A stretch of 10,629 bases of DNA from SZUA-186 sp041552135 (GCA_041552135.1 JBFELL010000099.1:1-10629), one strand, 5' to 3'. Positions 1-5,948 are shown, counted from the stretch's first letter. Made by a program: numbers and translations. The notes: generated by a model from the sequence alone, not told the origin.

Positions 1-143
1 CGGGAATCAAACTCAATGAGTCATACGGCATCGAGATTTTCCATAATTATGTGGATCCAGTTTCGTTCACGTACTACCCAATCGTCGACGTCCCCGAACC
101 TACCACCCTCGCCCTGCTAAGCCTCGGCCTTGTTGGGCTGTGA
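1..143 (+). CDS. PEP-CTERM sorting-domain protein, C-terminal fragment, interrupted by a stop
   Basis: This is the 3' end of a gene that begins outside the window, read in the frame starting at base 3. The visible protein ends with VPEPTTLALLSLGLVGL and then TGA at 141-143. VPEP followed by a hydrophobic stretch is the PEP-CTERM signal, recognised by exosortase in proteins exported to the envelope or matrix. A normal signal ends with a cluster of Arg or Lys. Here that cluster is still encoded directly after the stop, in the same frame: FTRRRMKA and then TAA at 168-170. The gene therefore looks recently truncated by a nonsense change; GGA to TGA would be enough. The rest of the protein is outside the window, so its function is unknown. 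The next gene starts 28 bases after the old stop on the same strand, so the two probably share a transcript. Confidence 0.75.
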   Translation, partial: GIKLNESYGIEIFHNYVDPVSFTYYPIVDVPEPTTLALLSLGLVGL

Positions 144-186
144 TTTACACGGCGCAGGATGAAGGCGTAAACCACATGATGATAAC

Positions 187-192
187 AAGGAG
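187..192 (+). promoter_or_regulatory. Ribosome binding site of the small PEP-CTERM gene
   Basis: AAGGAG lies six bases before the ATG at 199. It is the clearest Shine-Dalgarno match in the window, and it fixes the start at 199 rather than at the in-frame ATG at 238. Confidence 0.8.
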
Positions 193-198
193 ACTGCT

Positions 199-393
199 AT
201 GAAATCATTGAGAGCTAGAGTCAATGCCGGCTACATCATGCGTTCGGGTGCAGCTATAACCATGCTGTGGGCTGCTGCCCTGGGTCAAGCGACGCCAGAT
301 GAACCACCGGAAATTATACCCGAGCCCAGCATTCTGCCATTGTTAGGTGCCGGTATTGTTGCTCTGTTTATTTTGCGACGCAGAAAAAAGTAA
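199..393 (+). CDS. Very small PEP-CTERM sorting-domain protein (64 aa)
   Basis: This is a complete but tiny exported protein. Residues 1-31 read as a signal peptide: Arg/Lys-rich at the front, a hydrophobic core around residues 17-28, and a plausible cleavage after Ala31 (LGQA). An acidic linker, TPDEPPEII, follows, then the PEP motif at 41-43, a hydrophobic helix at about 46-59 and a basic tail RRRKK at 60-64. That is a full PEP-CTERM signal, so the product should be a substrate of an exosortase encoded elsewhere. If both ends are processed, only about ten residues remain between them. The start at 199 is set by a strong ribosome binding site. The gene follows another PEP-CTERM gene by a short gap and ends at a strong terminator, so it is probably last in its operon. 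No function beyond sorting can be assigned. Confidence 0.85.
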   Translation: MKSLRARVNAGYIMRSGAAITMLWAAALGQATPDEPPEIIPEPSILPLLGAGIVALFILRRRKK

Positions 394-417
394 ACGACAA
401 ATCTGCCACTGCATTCG

Positions 418-440
418 GCGGCCTTCGGGCCGTCTTTTTT
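418..440 (+). terminator. Rho-independent terminator after the PEP-CTERM pair
   Basis: The stem CGGCC (419-423) pairs with GGCCG (428-432) across a TTCG tetraloop, with a possible extra G-T pair at its base (418/433). A T-rich run follows to 440. It begins 24 bases after the stop of the 64-residue gene and reads in the same direction. Confidence 0.85.
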
Positions 441-455
441 GTGTCTGGCGCGCGT

Positions 456-532
456 AAACAGGGGACAGACCACGATTAATAGTTATTAATCTGGACTAGA
501 GTTGACTATTGATCGTGGTCTGTCCCCTGTTT
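456..532. repeat. REP-like palindromic element, 77 bp
   Basis: Bases 456-476 and 512-532 are perfect inverted copies of each other (21 bp), with the core ACAGGGGACAGACCACGAT. The stem continues inward by about nine more pairs (477-485 with 503-511) if two G-T pairs are allowed, leaving a loop of about 17 bases. The motif GGGGACAGACCACG resembles the palindromic repeats I recall near REP-associated (Y1) transposase genes in many proteobacteria; that link is from memory. No transposase gene lies here. On the plus strand the hairpin is followed by TTTTT (530-534), so it may also stop transcription. It sits between the PEP-CTERM terminator and the 3' end of the tRNA gene. Confidence 0.8.
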
Positions 533-551
533 TTGTAGAGACGAGACTGTA

Positions 552-644
552 TGGCGGAGAGGGTGGGATTCGAACCCACGTAGGGCGGTAAAGCCCTCAA
601 CCGATTTCGAGTCGGTGCCGTTGTGACCGCTTCGGTACCTCTCC
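552..644 (-). tRNA. tRNA-Ser (anticodon CGA)
   Basis: The 93-base gene folds as a class II tRNA. The acceptor stem GGAGAGG pairs with CCTCTCC, followed by discriminator G and an encoded CCA end (552-554). The anticodon loop CTCGAAA gives anticodon CGA (plus-strand bases 607-609), which reads UCG serine codons. A long variable arm with a GGGC/GCCC stem, as expected for serine, precedes a T arm with GTGGG, TTCGAAT and CCCAC. The gene points away from mltF, so its promoter must lie in the short stretch shared with the mltF leader. No clear -35/-10 pair was found there. The REP-like hairpin 20 bases past its 3' end is the only candidate terminator seen. Confidence 0.97.
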
Positions 645-684
645 AGTAAGCCGGGCTAACGGGTTTTCGGGTTCTGCCGATGAA

Positions 685-798
685 TGGGGTATGATTACCC
701 CACGCAAACCATGGAAAAGAACATGGCGCAAGCCATGCAATACCGTCATGGGATTCAACTCGACAGGGGCAAGGTGCCGGCCCGTTGCTCAGGCCGGC
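685..798 (+). other. Hairpin-rich stretch at the mltF 5' end
   Basis: Three perfect short inverted repeats follow one another. TGGGGTA (685-691) pairs with TACCCCA (696-702) around a TGAT loop. CATGGC (722-727) pairs with GCCATG (732-737) around a GCAA tetraloop. GCCGGCC (776-782) pairs with GGCCGGC (792-798) around nine bases. A purine-rich ribosome-binding-like run begins at 811. The stretch overlaps the proposed front of mltF and also lies upstream of the tRNA-Ser gene on the other strand. It may be a structured untranslated leader, with mltF starting later, or part of the tRNA promoter region. Confidence 0.4.
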
Positions 799-2217
799 TA
801 TTCTAGCGTAAGGGGGGCGGGTCCTGCTACGGTCCGGTACGCCCTGTTGCTGCTTGCCGGCATCCTGCTGGCCGCCTGTGGCAAGCCCCCTTCCCTGCTG
901 GAACAGGTCAAAAAACAGAACGAGCTCGTTGTCCTGACCCGCAACAGCCCGACAACCTACTATGAAGGACCGGACGGGCCGACCGGACTCGAGTACGAGC
1001 TGGTCAAGGGGTTCGCGGATTACCTCGGTGTCGAACTGCGCCTCGTGGTGCCGCCCAACTTCAACGACATCCTGCCGCTGGTGGTGCGCGGCGACGCCCA
1101 CATGGCCGCCGCCGGGCTGTCGGTCACCGACCGGCGCATGGAGACGATCCGCTTCGGGCCGCTCTACCAGGAGATCACCCCGCAACTGGTATACCGCAGC
1201 GGCTCCGTCAGGCCGAAGACCCTGGCCGACCTCGACGGCCATCTGGAGGTGGTTGCCGGCAGCAGCCACGCCGAACGGCTGCAGGAACTCAAGGATGAAT
1301 ACCCGAACCTCACCTGGAAGGAAAGCACCCAGGAGAGCGAGACGCTGCTGGGCCTGGTCTGGCAGCAGCTGATCGAGTACACCATCGCCGATTCGAACGA
1401 ACTGGCGATCAACCGCCGCTTCTACCCCGAACTGAAGCCCGCCTTCGCCATCAGCGAGCCGCGCCCGCTGGCCTGGGCCTTCGCGCGCAGGGCCGATGTC
1501 AGCCTGGTCGATGAGGCCGAGAAGTACTTCGATCAGATACGCGAGGAAGGCCTGCTCAACCAGCTGATCGAGCGCTACTACGGGCACATCACGGAGTTTG
1601 ACTATGTCGGCACCCGGCGCTACCAGGCACACATCCTGCAGCGGCTGCCGCAGTACCAGGCCCTGTTCGAGTCCGCCGCGCAAGACGTGGGCATGGACTG
1701 GCGCCTGCTCGCCGCCATCGGCTACCAGGAATCGCACTGGAACCCGGAGGCGATCTCCCCCACCGGCGTGCGCGGCATCATGATGCTGACGCTGGCCGCC
1801 GCCACCGACCTCGAGGTCAGCAACCGGCTCGACCCGGAACAAAGCATCCGCGGGGGTGCCGAATACCTGTCCCGCATGCTGAAGCGCCTGCCGGACCACA
1901 TAGCCGAACCGGACCGCACCTGGCTGGCGCTGGCCGCCTACAATGTTGGCCTCGGTCACCTGCAGGACGCCCGTGTCCTGACCCAGAAACGCGGCGGCGA
2001 TGCCGACAAGTGGGTTGATGTGAAGGAGACGCTGCCGCTGCTGAGCGAGAAGAAGTGGTTCCAGCAGACCCGCTATGGCTATGCACGCGGCCGCGAGCCG
2101 GTGCGCTACGTGGAGAACATCCGCAGCTACTACGACATCCTGGTCTGGCACACGGAAAAGGACGAGACCATCCCCGAAACCCCCAAGCCGCTGCTGCTGG
2201 ACTCGCTGGCCTTGTAA
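691..2217 (+). CDS. mltF: Membrane-bound lytic murein transglycosylase F
   Basis: MltF is an outer-membrane lipoprotein that cleaves the glycan strands of peptidoglycan, releasing 1,6-anhydro-muropeptides. With the ATG at 691 the protein is 508 residues, close to the usual 480-520. A hydrophobic stretch ends in the lipobox LAAC, with the lipidated Cys at residue 63. An ABC-transporter-like substrate-binding domain (about 75-310) follows, then a transglycosylase SLT domain (about 325-440) with the catalytic Glu347 in YQESHWNP, the GVRGIMML segment and the AAYNVG motif. The start is doubtful. From 691 the signal peptide would have an unusually long front part, and neither 691 nor the next in-frame ATG (748) has a ribosome binding site. 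A ribosome-binding-like AGGGGGG lies at 811-817, but the only in-frame codon at a fitting distance is ACG at 829. Function is secure; the first 46 residues are not. Confidence 0.95.
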   Translation: MITPRKPWKRTWRKPCNTVMGFNSTGARCRPVAQAGYSSVRGAGPATVRYALLLLAGILLAACGKPPSLLEQVKKQNELVVLTRNSPTTYYEGPDGPTGLEYELVKGFADYLGVELRLVVPPNFNDILPLVVRGDAHMAAAGLSVTDRRMETIRFGPLYQEITPQLVYRSGSVRPKTLADLDGHLEVVAGSSHAERLQELKDEYPNLTWKESTQESETLLGLVWQQLIEYTIADSNELAINRRFYPELKPAFAISEPRPLAWAFARRADVSLVDEAEKYFDQIREEGLLNQLIERYYGHITEFDYVGTRRYQAHILQRLPQYQALFESAAQDVGMDWRLLAAIGYQESHWNPEAISPTGVRGIMMLTLAAATDLEVSNRLDPEQSIRGGAEYLSRMLKRLPDHIAEPDRTWLALAAYNVGLGHLQDARVLTQKRGGDADKWVDVKETLPLLSEKKWFQQTRYGYARGREPVRYVENIRSYYDILVWHTEKDETIPETPKPLLLDSLAL

Positions 2218-2222
2218 CGCCG

Positions 2223-2309
2223 GCGGCAATCCGCTTGCCGCTGCCCCCTGTTACGGGACACCCTGCGCATTTCATCGTTCCAGGGACAGGGACGCCGGGT
2301 GGTCCGGCG
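2223..2309. other. Hairpins between the converging mltF and hydrolase genes
   Basis: The 143-base gap between the two stop codons holds two perfect hairpins: GCGGCAA (2223-2229) with TTGCCGC (2235-2241), loop of five; and CGCCGG (2293-2298) with CCGGCG (2304-2309), loop of five. Neither is followed by a T run on either strand, so they are not textbook terminators, though the first starts only five bases after the mltF stop. Nothing else is seen in the gap. Confidence 0.35.
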
Positions 2310-2360
2310 CTGCCCGGGGGGTTTATGGTTGCCAGGGTGGCAGTGGTCTCATCCGGCGGA

Positions 2361-3329
2361 TCAGTTTCCCAGTGCCTCGGCCTCCATCGACAGGTAGACC
2401 TGGTAGGCGTTGCGCCGGTTCGCCTCCGCGAAGGCCGGCAGGTCGGCGAACTCCGACCAGTCCGTCGCCTCATAGGCCTCGGTGAAGGAAATGAAATCAT
2501 CCACGGCGGCACCCATCCGCTCGCGCAGGAACGCCAGGTAGCGCCGCGTCAGCCCGACTGCGGCATTCGGATCCGCGGCGACGCTGCCGTGCCCCGGCAC
2601 CAGCGCGACCAGCTGCTCGCGTTCCATGCGCTCCAGCACCCGGAGCCAGTGCCGGGTGTTGGCATCGCCCAGGAACGGCACCCGTCCCTCGAAGATCACG
2701 TCACCGGAAAACAGCACACGGTCGGGTTCGACGAACAGGGTGATGTCACCATCGGAGTGCGCGGCACCCACCATGGTGACGATGAAATCCACATCGCCCA
2801 GGCGGAAGTTCGCACCCTCGGCAAGATAGCGATCGGGGTAAACCAGCCGGGTTGTCTCGTTCACCCAGGGGTCCAGCGTGAAGCGCCGTTCCTCGAGACG
2901 CTCGCGTGCATTGTCCGAGGCAAGGTATTCCCCTGCACCGACCGGCGCCAGGATCTCTGCGTCGAGGTCCTCGAAGACCTGCAGCCCGTAGATGTGGTCG
3001 GCATGGTAGTGACTGACGATGACGCGCACGATCGGCTCGTCGGTCACCGAACGGATCTTCGCCAGCAGCGTGTTTGCCAGCGACGGCGACCCCAGCGCAT
3101 CGAACACCACCACACCGGCACCGGTTACCACAAAGCCGGCATTGGAGATAAAGCCCTCGTTGTCGGTCGCCACCCCCGGTGTGCCCTCGACATAGTAGAC
3201 ATGTTTCGAGACCTGCCTGAGCGGCATGTCGACACCGACCGGCGGGTAGGCAATCTCGCCCGCCGTTGCGGATGCGGCATCGGGGATTGGTGACAGTATC
3301 AGCAGAAGAAACAGTAAAAATGAACGCAT
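2361..3329 (-). CDS. Secreted metallo-beta-lactamase-fold hydrolase
   Basis: This is a 322-residue protein with a signal peptide (hydrophobic residues 3-17, probable cleavage near DAASA at 17-21), so it should act in the periplasm. It carries the full metal-binding set of the fold: HYHADH (His107, His109, Asp111, His112), His191 in AAHSDGD, Asp210 in FSGD and His247 in PGHG. All ligands for two zinc ions are present, so it is probably active. The closest relatives by pattern are the SoxH-like and quinoprotein-relay hydrolases, whose substrates are poorly known. It is not called a beta-lactamase, because the fold covers many reactions. The ATG at 3329 is chosen because it gives the signal peptide, though no ribosome binding site is visible. 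It points the same way as tadA but is separated by about 200 bases with a large palindrome, so it is likely its own unit. Confidence 0.85.
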   Translation of the reverse strand: MRSFLLFLLLILSPIPDAASATAGEIAYPPVGVDMPLRQVSKHVYYVEGTPGVATDNEGFISNAGFVVTGAGVVVFDALGSPSLANTLLAKIRSVTDEPIVRVIVSHYHADHIYGLQVFEDLDAEILAPVGAGEYLASDNARERLEERRFTLDPWVNETTRLVYPDRYLAEGANFRLGDVDFIVTMVGAAHSDGDITLFVEPDRVLFSGDVIFEGRVPFLGDANTRHWLRVLERMEREQLVALVPGHGSVAADPNAAVGLTRRYLAFLRERMGAAVDDFISFTEAYEATDWSEFADLPAFAEANRRNAYQVYLSMEAEALGN

Positions 3330-3396
3330 GATTTATATACGGATCAACTGGCCAGGCCCTGGTTATCAAACTGCAGCATCATGAACGGCCAGTAAC

Positions 3397-3485
3397 GGCC
3401 ACGGAAACACACGGAAAATATATAACGCTTTTGGCATCGGAAAAACCGCATTTGATTCCGTGTATTTCGGTGTGCTTGCGTGGCC
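3397..3485. repeat. 89-bp imperfect palindrome upstream of the hydrolase gene
   Basis: Bases 3397-3417 and 3465-3485 are inverted copies matching at 18 of 21 positions. The left arm begins GGCCACGGAAACACACGG. The right arm, with TTTCGGTGTGCTTGCGTGG, resembles a 'ccgtgtatttccgtgt' dispersed repeat I recall from other proteobacterial intergenic regions. The interior is AT-rich (AAAATATATAACG) and contains a short GGTTTTTCCG-type stem on the minus strand. No gene overlaps it. It may be a mobile miniature element or a repeat-derived hairpin. Confidence 0.65.
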
Positions 3486-3507
3486 ATGCAGACGCGGCAA
3501 GAAACGT

Positions 3508-3523
3508 ACTGGCGTTCGCCAGT
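3508..3523 (-). terminator. Possible terminator of tadA
   Basis: On the minus strand ACTGGC, a GAAC loop and GCCAGT form a perfect hairpin beginning three bases after the tadA stop. The bases that follow (ACGTTTCTTG) are only partly T-rich, so termination may be weak. Confidence 0.45.
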
Positions 3524-3525
3524 GA

Positions 3526-3981
3526 CTAGGCGCGCCGGGCGCGAAAAAACTGCTTCAGAACCTCGCTGCACTGCGCGGCCATAACGCCACCGGTCACCTC
3601 GACACGGTGGTTCAGGCCGGCCAGTTCCAGGGTGTTACCCTGGCGGGCCACGGCGCCGACCTTGGGATCGCCCGTTCCGAACACCAGCCGCGCCACACGC
3701 GCATGCACGATGGCGCCGACGCACATGAGACAGGGCTCCAGCGTGACATACAGGGTACTGCCCGTGAGTCGGTAGTTTCCCAGCCGCTCACCGGCCGCGC
3801 GCAGGGCCACGATCTCGGCATGCGCGGTCGGATCGTGGCGGCCGATCGGCTGGTTCCAGCCCTCGCCGATTGCGGTATCATCGATTACCAGCACGGCGCC
3901 GACCGGCACCTCGTCCTGGCGCTCGCCCTGTGCGGCCAGTGCCAGCGCCCGGCGCATCCAGAATTCGTCGGTCTGCGGCAT
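3526..3981 (-). CDS. tadA: tRNA-specific adenosine deaminase
   Basis: TadA converts adenosine 34 to inosine in the anticodon of tRNA-Arg(ACG), letting it read three arginine codons; it is essential in most bacteria. The 151-residue product has the usual length and both zinc and catalytic motifs of the cytidine/deoxycytidylate deaminase fold: HAE at 54-56 (His54 zinc ligand, Glu56 proton shuttle) and PCLMC at 83-87 (Cys84, Cys87). The segments EVPVGAV (24-30) and GNYRLTGSTLYVTLEPC are typical. The start is the ATG at 3981. The ribosome binding site is poor. The gene lies about 260 bases from guaA on the same strand, too far and with too many repeats between to assume one operon. In Escherichia tadA adjoins mltF; here the hydrolase gene sits between them. 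The tRNA-Ser in this window is not its substrate. Confidence 0.97.
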   Translation of the reverse strand: MPQTDEFWMRRALALAAQGERQDEVPVGAVLVIDDTAIGEGWNQPIGRHDPTAHAEIVALRAAGERLGNYRLTGSTLYVTLEPCLMCVGAIVHARVARLVFGTGDPKVGAVARQGNTLELAGLNHRVEVTGGVMAAQCSEVLKQFFRARRA

Positions 3982-3992
3982 GATTCAGGGTG

Positions 3993-4009
3993 AAATCAGG
4001 GACAGACCC
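3993..4009. repeat. Lone half of the REP-like motif
   Basis: AAATCAGGGACAGACCC shares the core GGGACAGACC with the palindrome at 456-532. There is no facing copy nearby, so it is a single arm, just upstream of tadA. It could be the remnant of a decayed element or a chance match of about ten bases. Confidence 0.4.
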
Positions 4010-4066
4010 GGGTGGCTGTTGTCCAAACCGCTGCCTGCATACGTTTCAGTCTGCATGATGGTTCTC

Positions 4067-4232
4067 GCCTCTGATCGAGGCTACGAATAACAACAAGCTT
4101 CCGGAACGCATCAACAGGAATGTGCGGCTGACAACCTGCAGGGACGGCCTCCTGGCCGCGAATCGCGCCGGGGACGGCGCTCCCGCAGGGAGATCCATGC
4201 ACTGAGGGGTTTAACCACGTCCCGTTCGGGAC
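4067..4232. other. Hairpin-rich gap between guaA and tadA
   Basis: The 259-base gap holds GCCTC (4067-4071) facing GAGGC (4077-4081); the palindrome CGCGAATCGCG (4157-4167); two close copies of GGGACGGC (4141-4148 and 4171-4178); and GTCCC (4219-4223) facing GGGAC (4228-4232), which begins eight bases after the guaA stop on the minus strand. That last hairpin may help end the guaBA transcript but has no T run. No gene is supported here. Confidence 0.4.
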
Positions 4233-4240
4233 AGCGCATT

Positions 4241-5827
4241 CTATTCCCACTCGATGGTCGCCGGCGGCTTGCCGGAGATGTCGTAGGCCACGCGCGAGAT
4301 GCCCGGCACCTCGTTGATGATGCGGCGCGAGACCAGATCGAGAAACTCGTACGGCAGGTGCGCCCAGCGGGCGGTCATGAAGTCGATGGTCTCCACCGCG
4401 CGTAGCGCCACCACCCAGGAATAGCGGCGGCCGTCGCCGGTCACGCCGACCGACTTGACCGGCAGGAAGACGGTAAAGGCCTGGCTGACACCGTCGTACA
4501 GGTCATGCCGGCGCAGCTCCTCGATAAAGATATGGTCGGCCAGCCGCAGGGTGTCGGCATAGGCCTTCTTCACCTCGCCGAGAATGCGCACGCCCAGTCC
4601 GGGACCGGGGAACGGGTGGCGATACACCATGTCGTACGGCAGGCCAAGCTCGACGCCCAGCTTGCGAACCTCGTCCTTGAACAGCTCGCGTAGCGGCTCG
4701 ACCAGCTTGAGGTTCATGTCTTCCGGCAGACCACCGACATTGTGGTGCGACTTGATCAGGTGCGCCTTGCCGGTCTTGGCGCCGGCCGACTCGATAACAT
4801 CGGGATAGATGGTGCCCTGCGCCAGCCACTGCACGTCGCCGCTGAGTTTTTCCGCCTCCTCCTCGAACACCTCGATGAAGAGGTTGCCGATGACCTTGCG
4901 TTTCTGCTCCGGGTCCTCGATGCCATCGAGCGCCGCCAGGAACCGTTCCTCGGCATCGACACGAATCACGTGCACGCCCATGTGCTCGGCAAAGGTCGCC
5001 ATGACCTGGTCGCCCTCGCGGTAGCGCAGCAGGCCGTTATCGACGAACACGCAGGTCAGCTGGTCGCCGATCGCCTTGTGCAGCAGCGCCGCCACCACCG
5101 AGGAGTCCACCCCGCCGGACAGCCCCAGCAGCACCTTGCCGTCACCGACCTTTGCCTGGATGTCACGGGTGTTGCTCTCGATGATGTGGTCCGCCGTCCA
5201 CAGGGCATCGCAGCCACACAGCTCGATGACGAAGCGGTTGAGGATGCGCTCGCCCTGGTGGGTGTGCGTCACCTCGGGATGGAACTGCAGGCCATAGAAA
5301 CGGCGCTCGTCGTCGGCAATGGCGGCAATGGGCGCGTTGTCGGTACTGGCGCTTACCTTGAAACCGTCCGGCAGCCCGGTGACACGATCGCCATGACTCA
5401 TCCAGACGTCCAGCAGACCATAGCCCTCCGGGCTGGTGTGGTCCTCGATGTCGCGCAGCAGCAGTGAATGGCCGCGGGCACGCACCTGCGCATAGCCGTA
5501 TTCGTGCTCGGCGGCGTTCTCCACCTTGCCGCCCAGCTGCATGGCCATGGTCTGCATGCCGTAGCAGATGCCAAGCACGGGCACGCCCAGCTCGAACACC
5601 AGCCCGGGTGCCTTCGGCGCGAAATCCCCGATGACGGTCTCCGGGCCACCGGACAGGATCACACCCCTGGGGGCAAACTCCCGGATGTCCGCATCCTCGA
5701 TGTCCCAGGGGTGGATCTCGCAATACACCCCCGCCTCGCGCACGCGGCGCGCGATGAGCTGGGTGTACTGGGAACCGAAGTCCAGTATCAGGATGCGGTG
5801 GGCGTGTATGTCGCTGGTGCTGTTCAA
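4241..5827 (-). CDS. guaA: GMP synthase (glutamine-hydrolysing)
   Basis: GuaA converts XMP to GMP using ATP and ammonia released from glutamine, the last step of guanine nucleotide synthesis, in the cytoplasm. The 528 residues match the family length (about 525). A class I glutamine amidotransferase domain fills residues 10-200, with nucleophile Cys88 in GICYGMQ and partners His183 and Glu185 in QFHPEVTHT. The ATP-pyrophosphatase domain follows, with the P-loop SGGVDSS at 237-243, and the C-terminal dimerisation domain ends in KPPATIEWE, as is usual. The start is TTG at 5827: AAAGAG lies eight bases upstream, and IHAHRILILDFGSQYTQL aligns with the normal front of the family. guaB lies upstream on the same strand, so the two probably form a guaBA operon, although the spacer is 226 bases long and full of repeats. 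Confidence 0.98.
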   Translation of the reverse strand: MNSTSDIHAHRILILDFGSQYTQLIARRVREAGVYCEIHPWDIEDADIREFAPRGVILSGGPETVIGDFAPKAPGLVFELGVPVLGICYGMQTMAMQLGGKVENAAEHEYGYAQVRARGHSLLLRDIEDHTSPEGYGLLDVWMSHGDRVTGLPDGFKVSASTDNAPIAAIADDERRFYGLQFHPEVTHTHQGERILNRFVIELCGCDALWTADHIIESNTRDIQAKVGDGKVLLGLSGGVDSSVVAALLHKAIGDQLTCVFVDNGLLRYREGDQVMATFAEHMGVHVIRVDAEERFLAALDGIEDPEQKRKVIGNLFIEVFEEEAEKLSGDVQWLAQGTIYPDVIESAGAKTGKAHLIKSHHNVGGLPEDMNLKLVEPLRELFKDEVRKLGVELGLPYDMVYRHPFPGPGLGVRILGEVKKAYADTLRLADHIFIEELRRHDLYDGVSQAFTVFLPVKSVGVTGDGRRYSWVVALRAVETIDFMTARWAHLPYEFLDLVSRRIINEVPGISRVAYDISGKPPATIEWE

Positions 5828-5835
5828 GGTCAGTA

Positions 5836-5841
5836 CTCTTT
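5836..5841 (-). promoter_or_regulatory. Ribosome binding site supporting the TTG start of guaA
   Basis: AAAGAG on the minus strand ends eight bases before TTG (5825-5827). It supports this rare start codon, since no ATG or GTG fits in frame near the conserved front of the protein. Confidence 0.55.
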
Positions 5842-5848
5842 GTCTGTA

Positions 5849-5912
5849 TTCACCGCCGGGGCGCAGAGGGCGCAGAGAAAAACATGGGCGATTTCACCGC
5901 CAGGACGCAACG
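5849..5912. repeat. Two direct repeat copies in the guaB-guaA spacer
   Basis: TTCACCGCCGGGGCGCAGAG at 5849-5868 and TTCACCGCCAGGACGCAACG at 5893-5912 are diverged direct copies. The first continues into a second short unit, GGGCGCAGAGAAAA. On the minus strand this reads like the 'CTCTGCGCCCTCTGCG...GGCGGTGAA' repeat I recall from intergenic regions of other proteobacteria. Confidence 0.6.
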
Positions 5913-5948
5913 AAAAGCAATATTACGCAATCTGTTCTGGCGCCGGTC

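Noticed and set aside
711..809. 32-codon frame MEKNMAQAMQYRHGIQLDRG... upstream of mltF
   Set aside because: No ribosome binding site, and it spans two of the hairpins. A leader peptide cannot be excluded, but nothing supports it.
496..2229. 577-codon open frame on the strand opposite mltF
   Set aside because: It runs across the tRNA gene and antisense to a clear mltF. Its protein has no recognisable domain and reflects high GC at third codon positions.
2223..2241. Hairpin after mltF as a rho-independent terminator
   Set aside because: The stem is good but no T run follows on either strand, so it is listed only as a hairpin.
2055..3293. 412-codon open frame opposite the secreted hydrolase
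   Set aside because: It overlaps the end of mltF and lies antisense to a protein with a full set of metal ligands; low-complexity shadow.
3996..4250. 84-codon minus-strand frame between guaA and tadA
   Set aside because: It overlaps the guaA end, consists of repeat-like sequence and has no recognisable domain.
5849..5912. CRISPR-like direct repeats
   Set aside because: Only two diverged copies and no regular spacers; no cas gene in the window.
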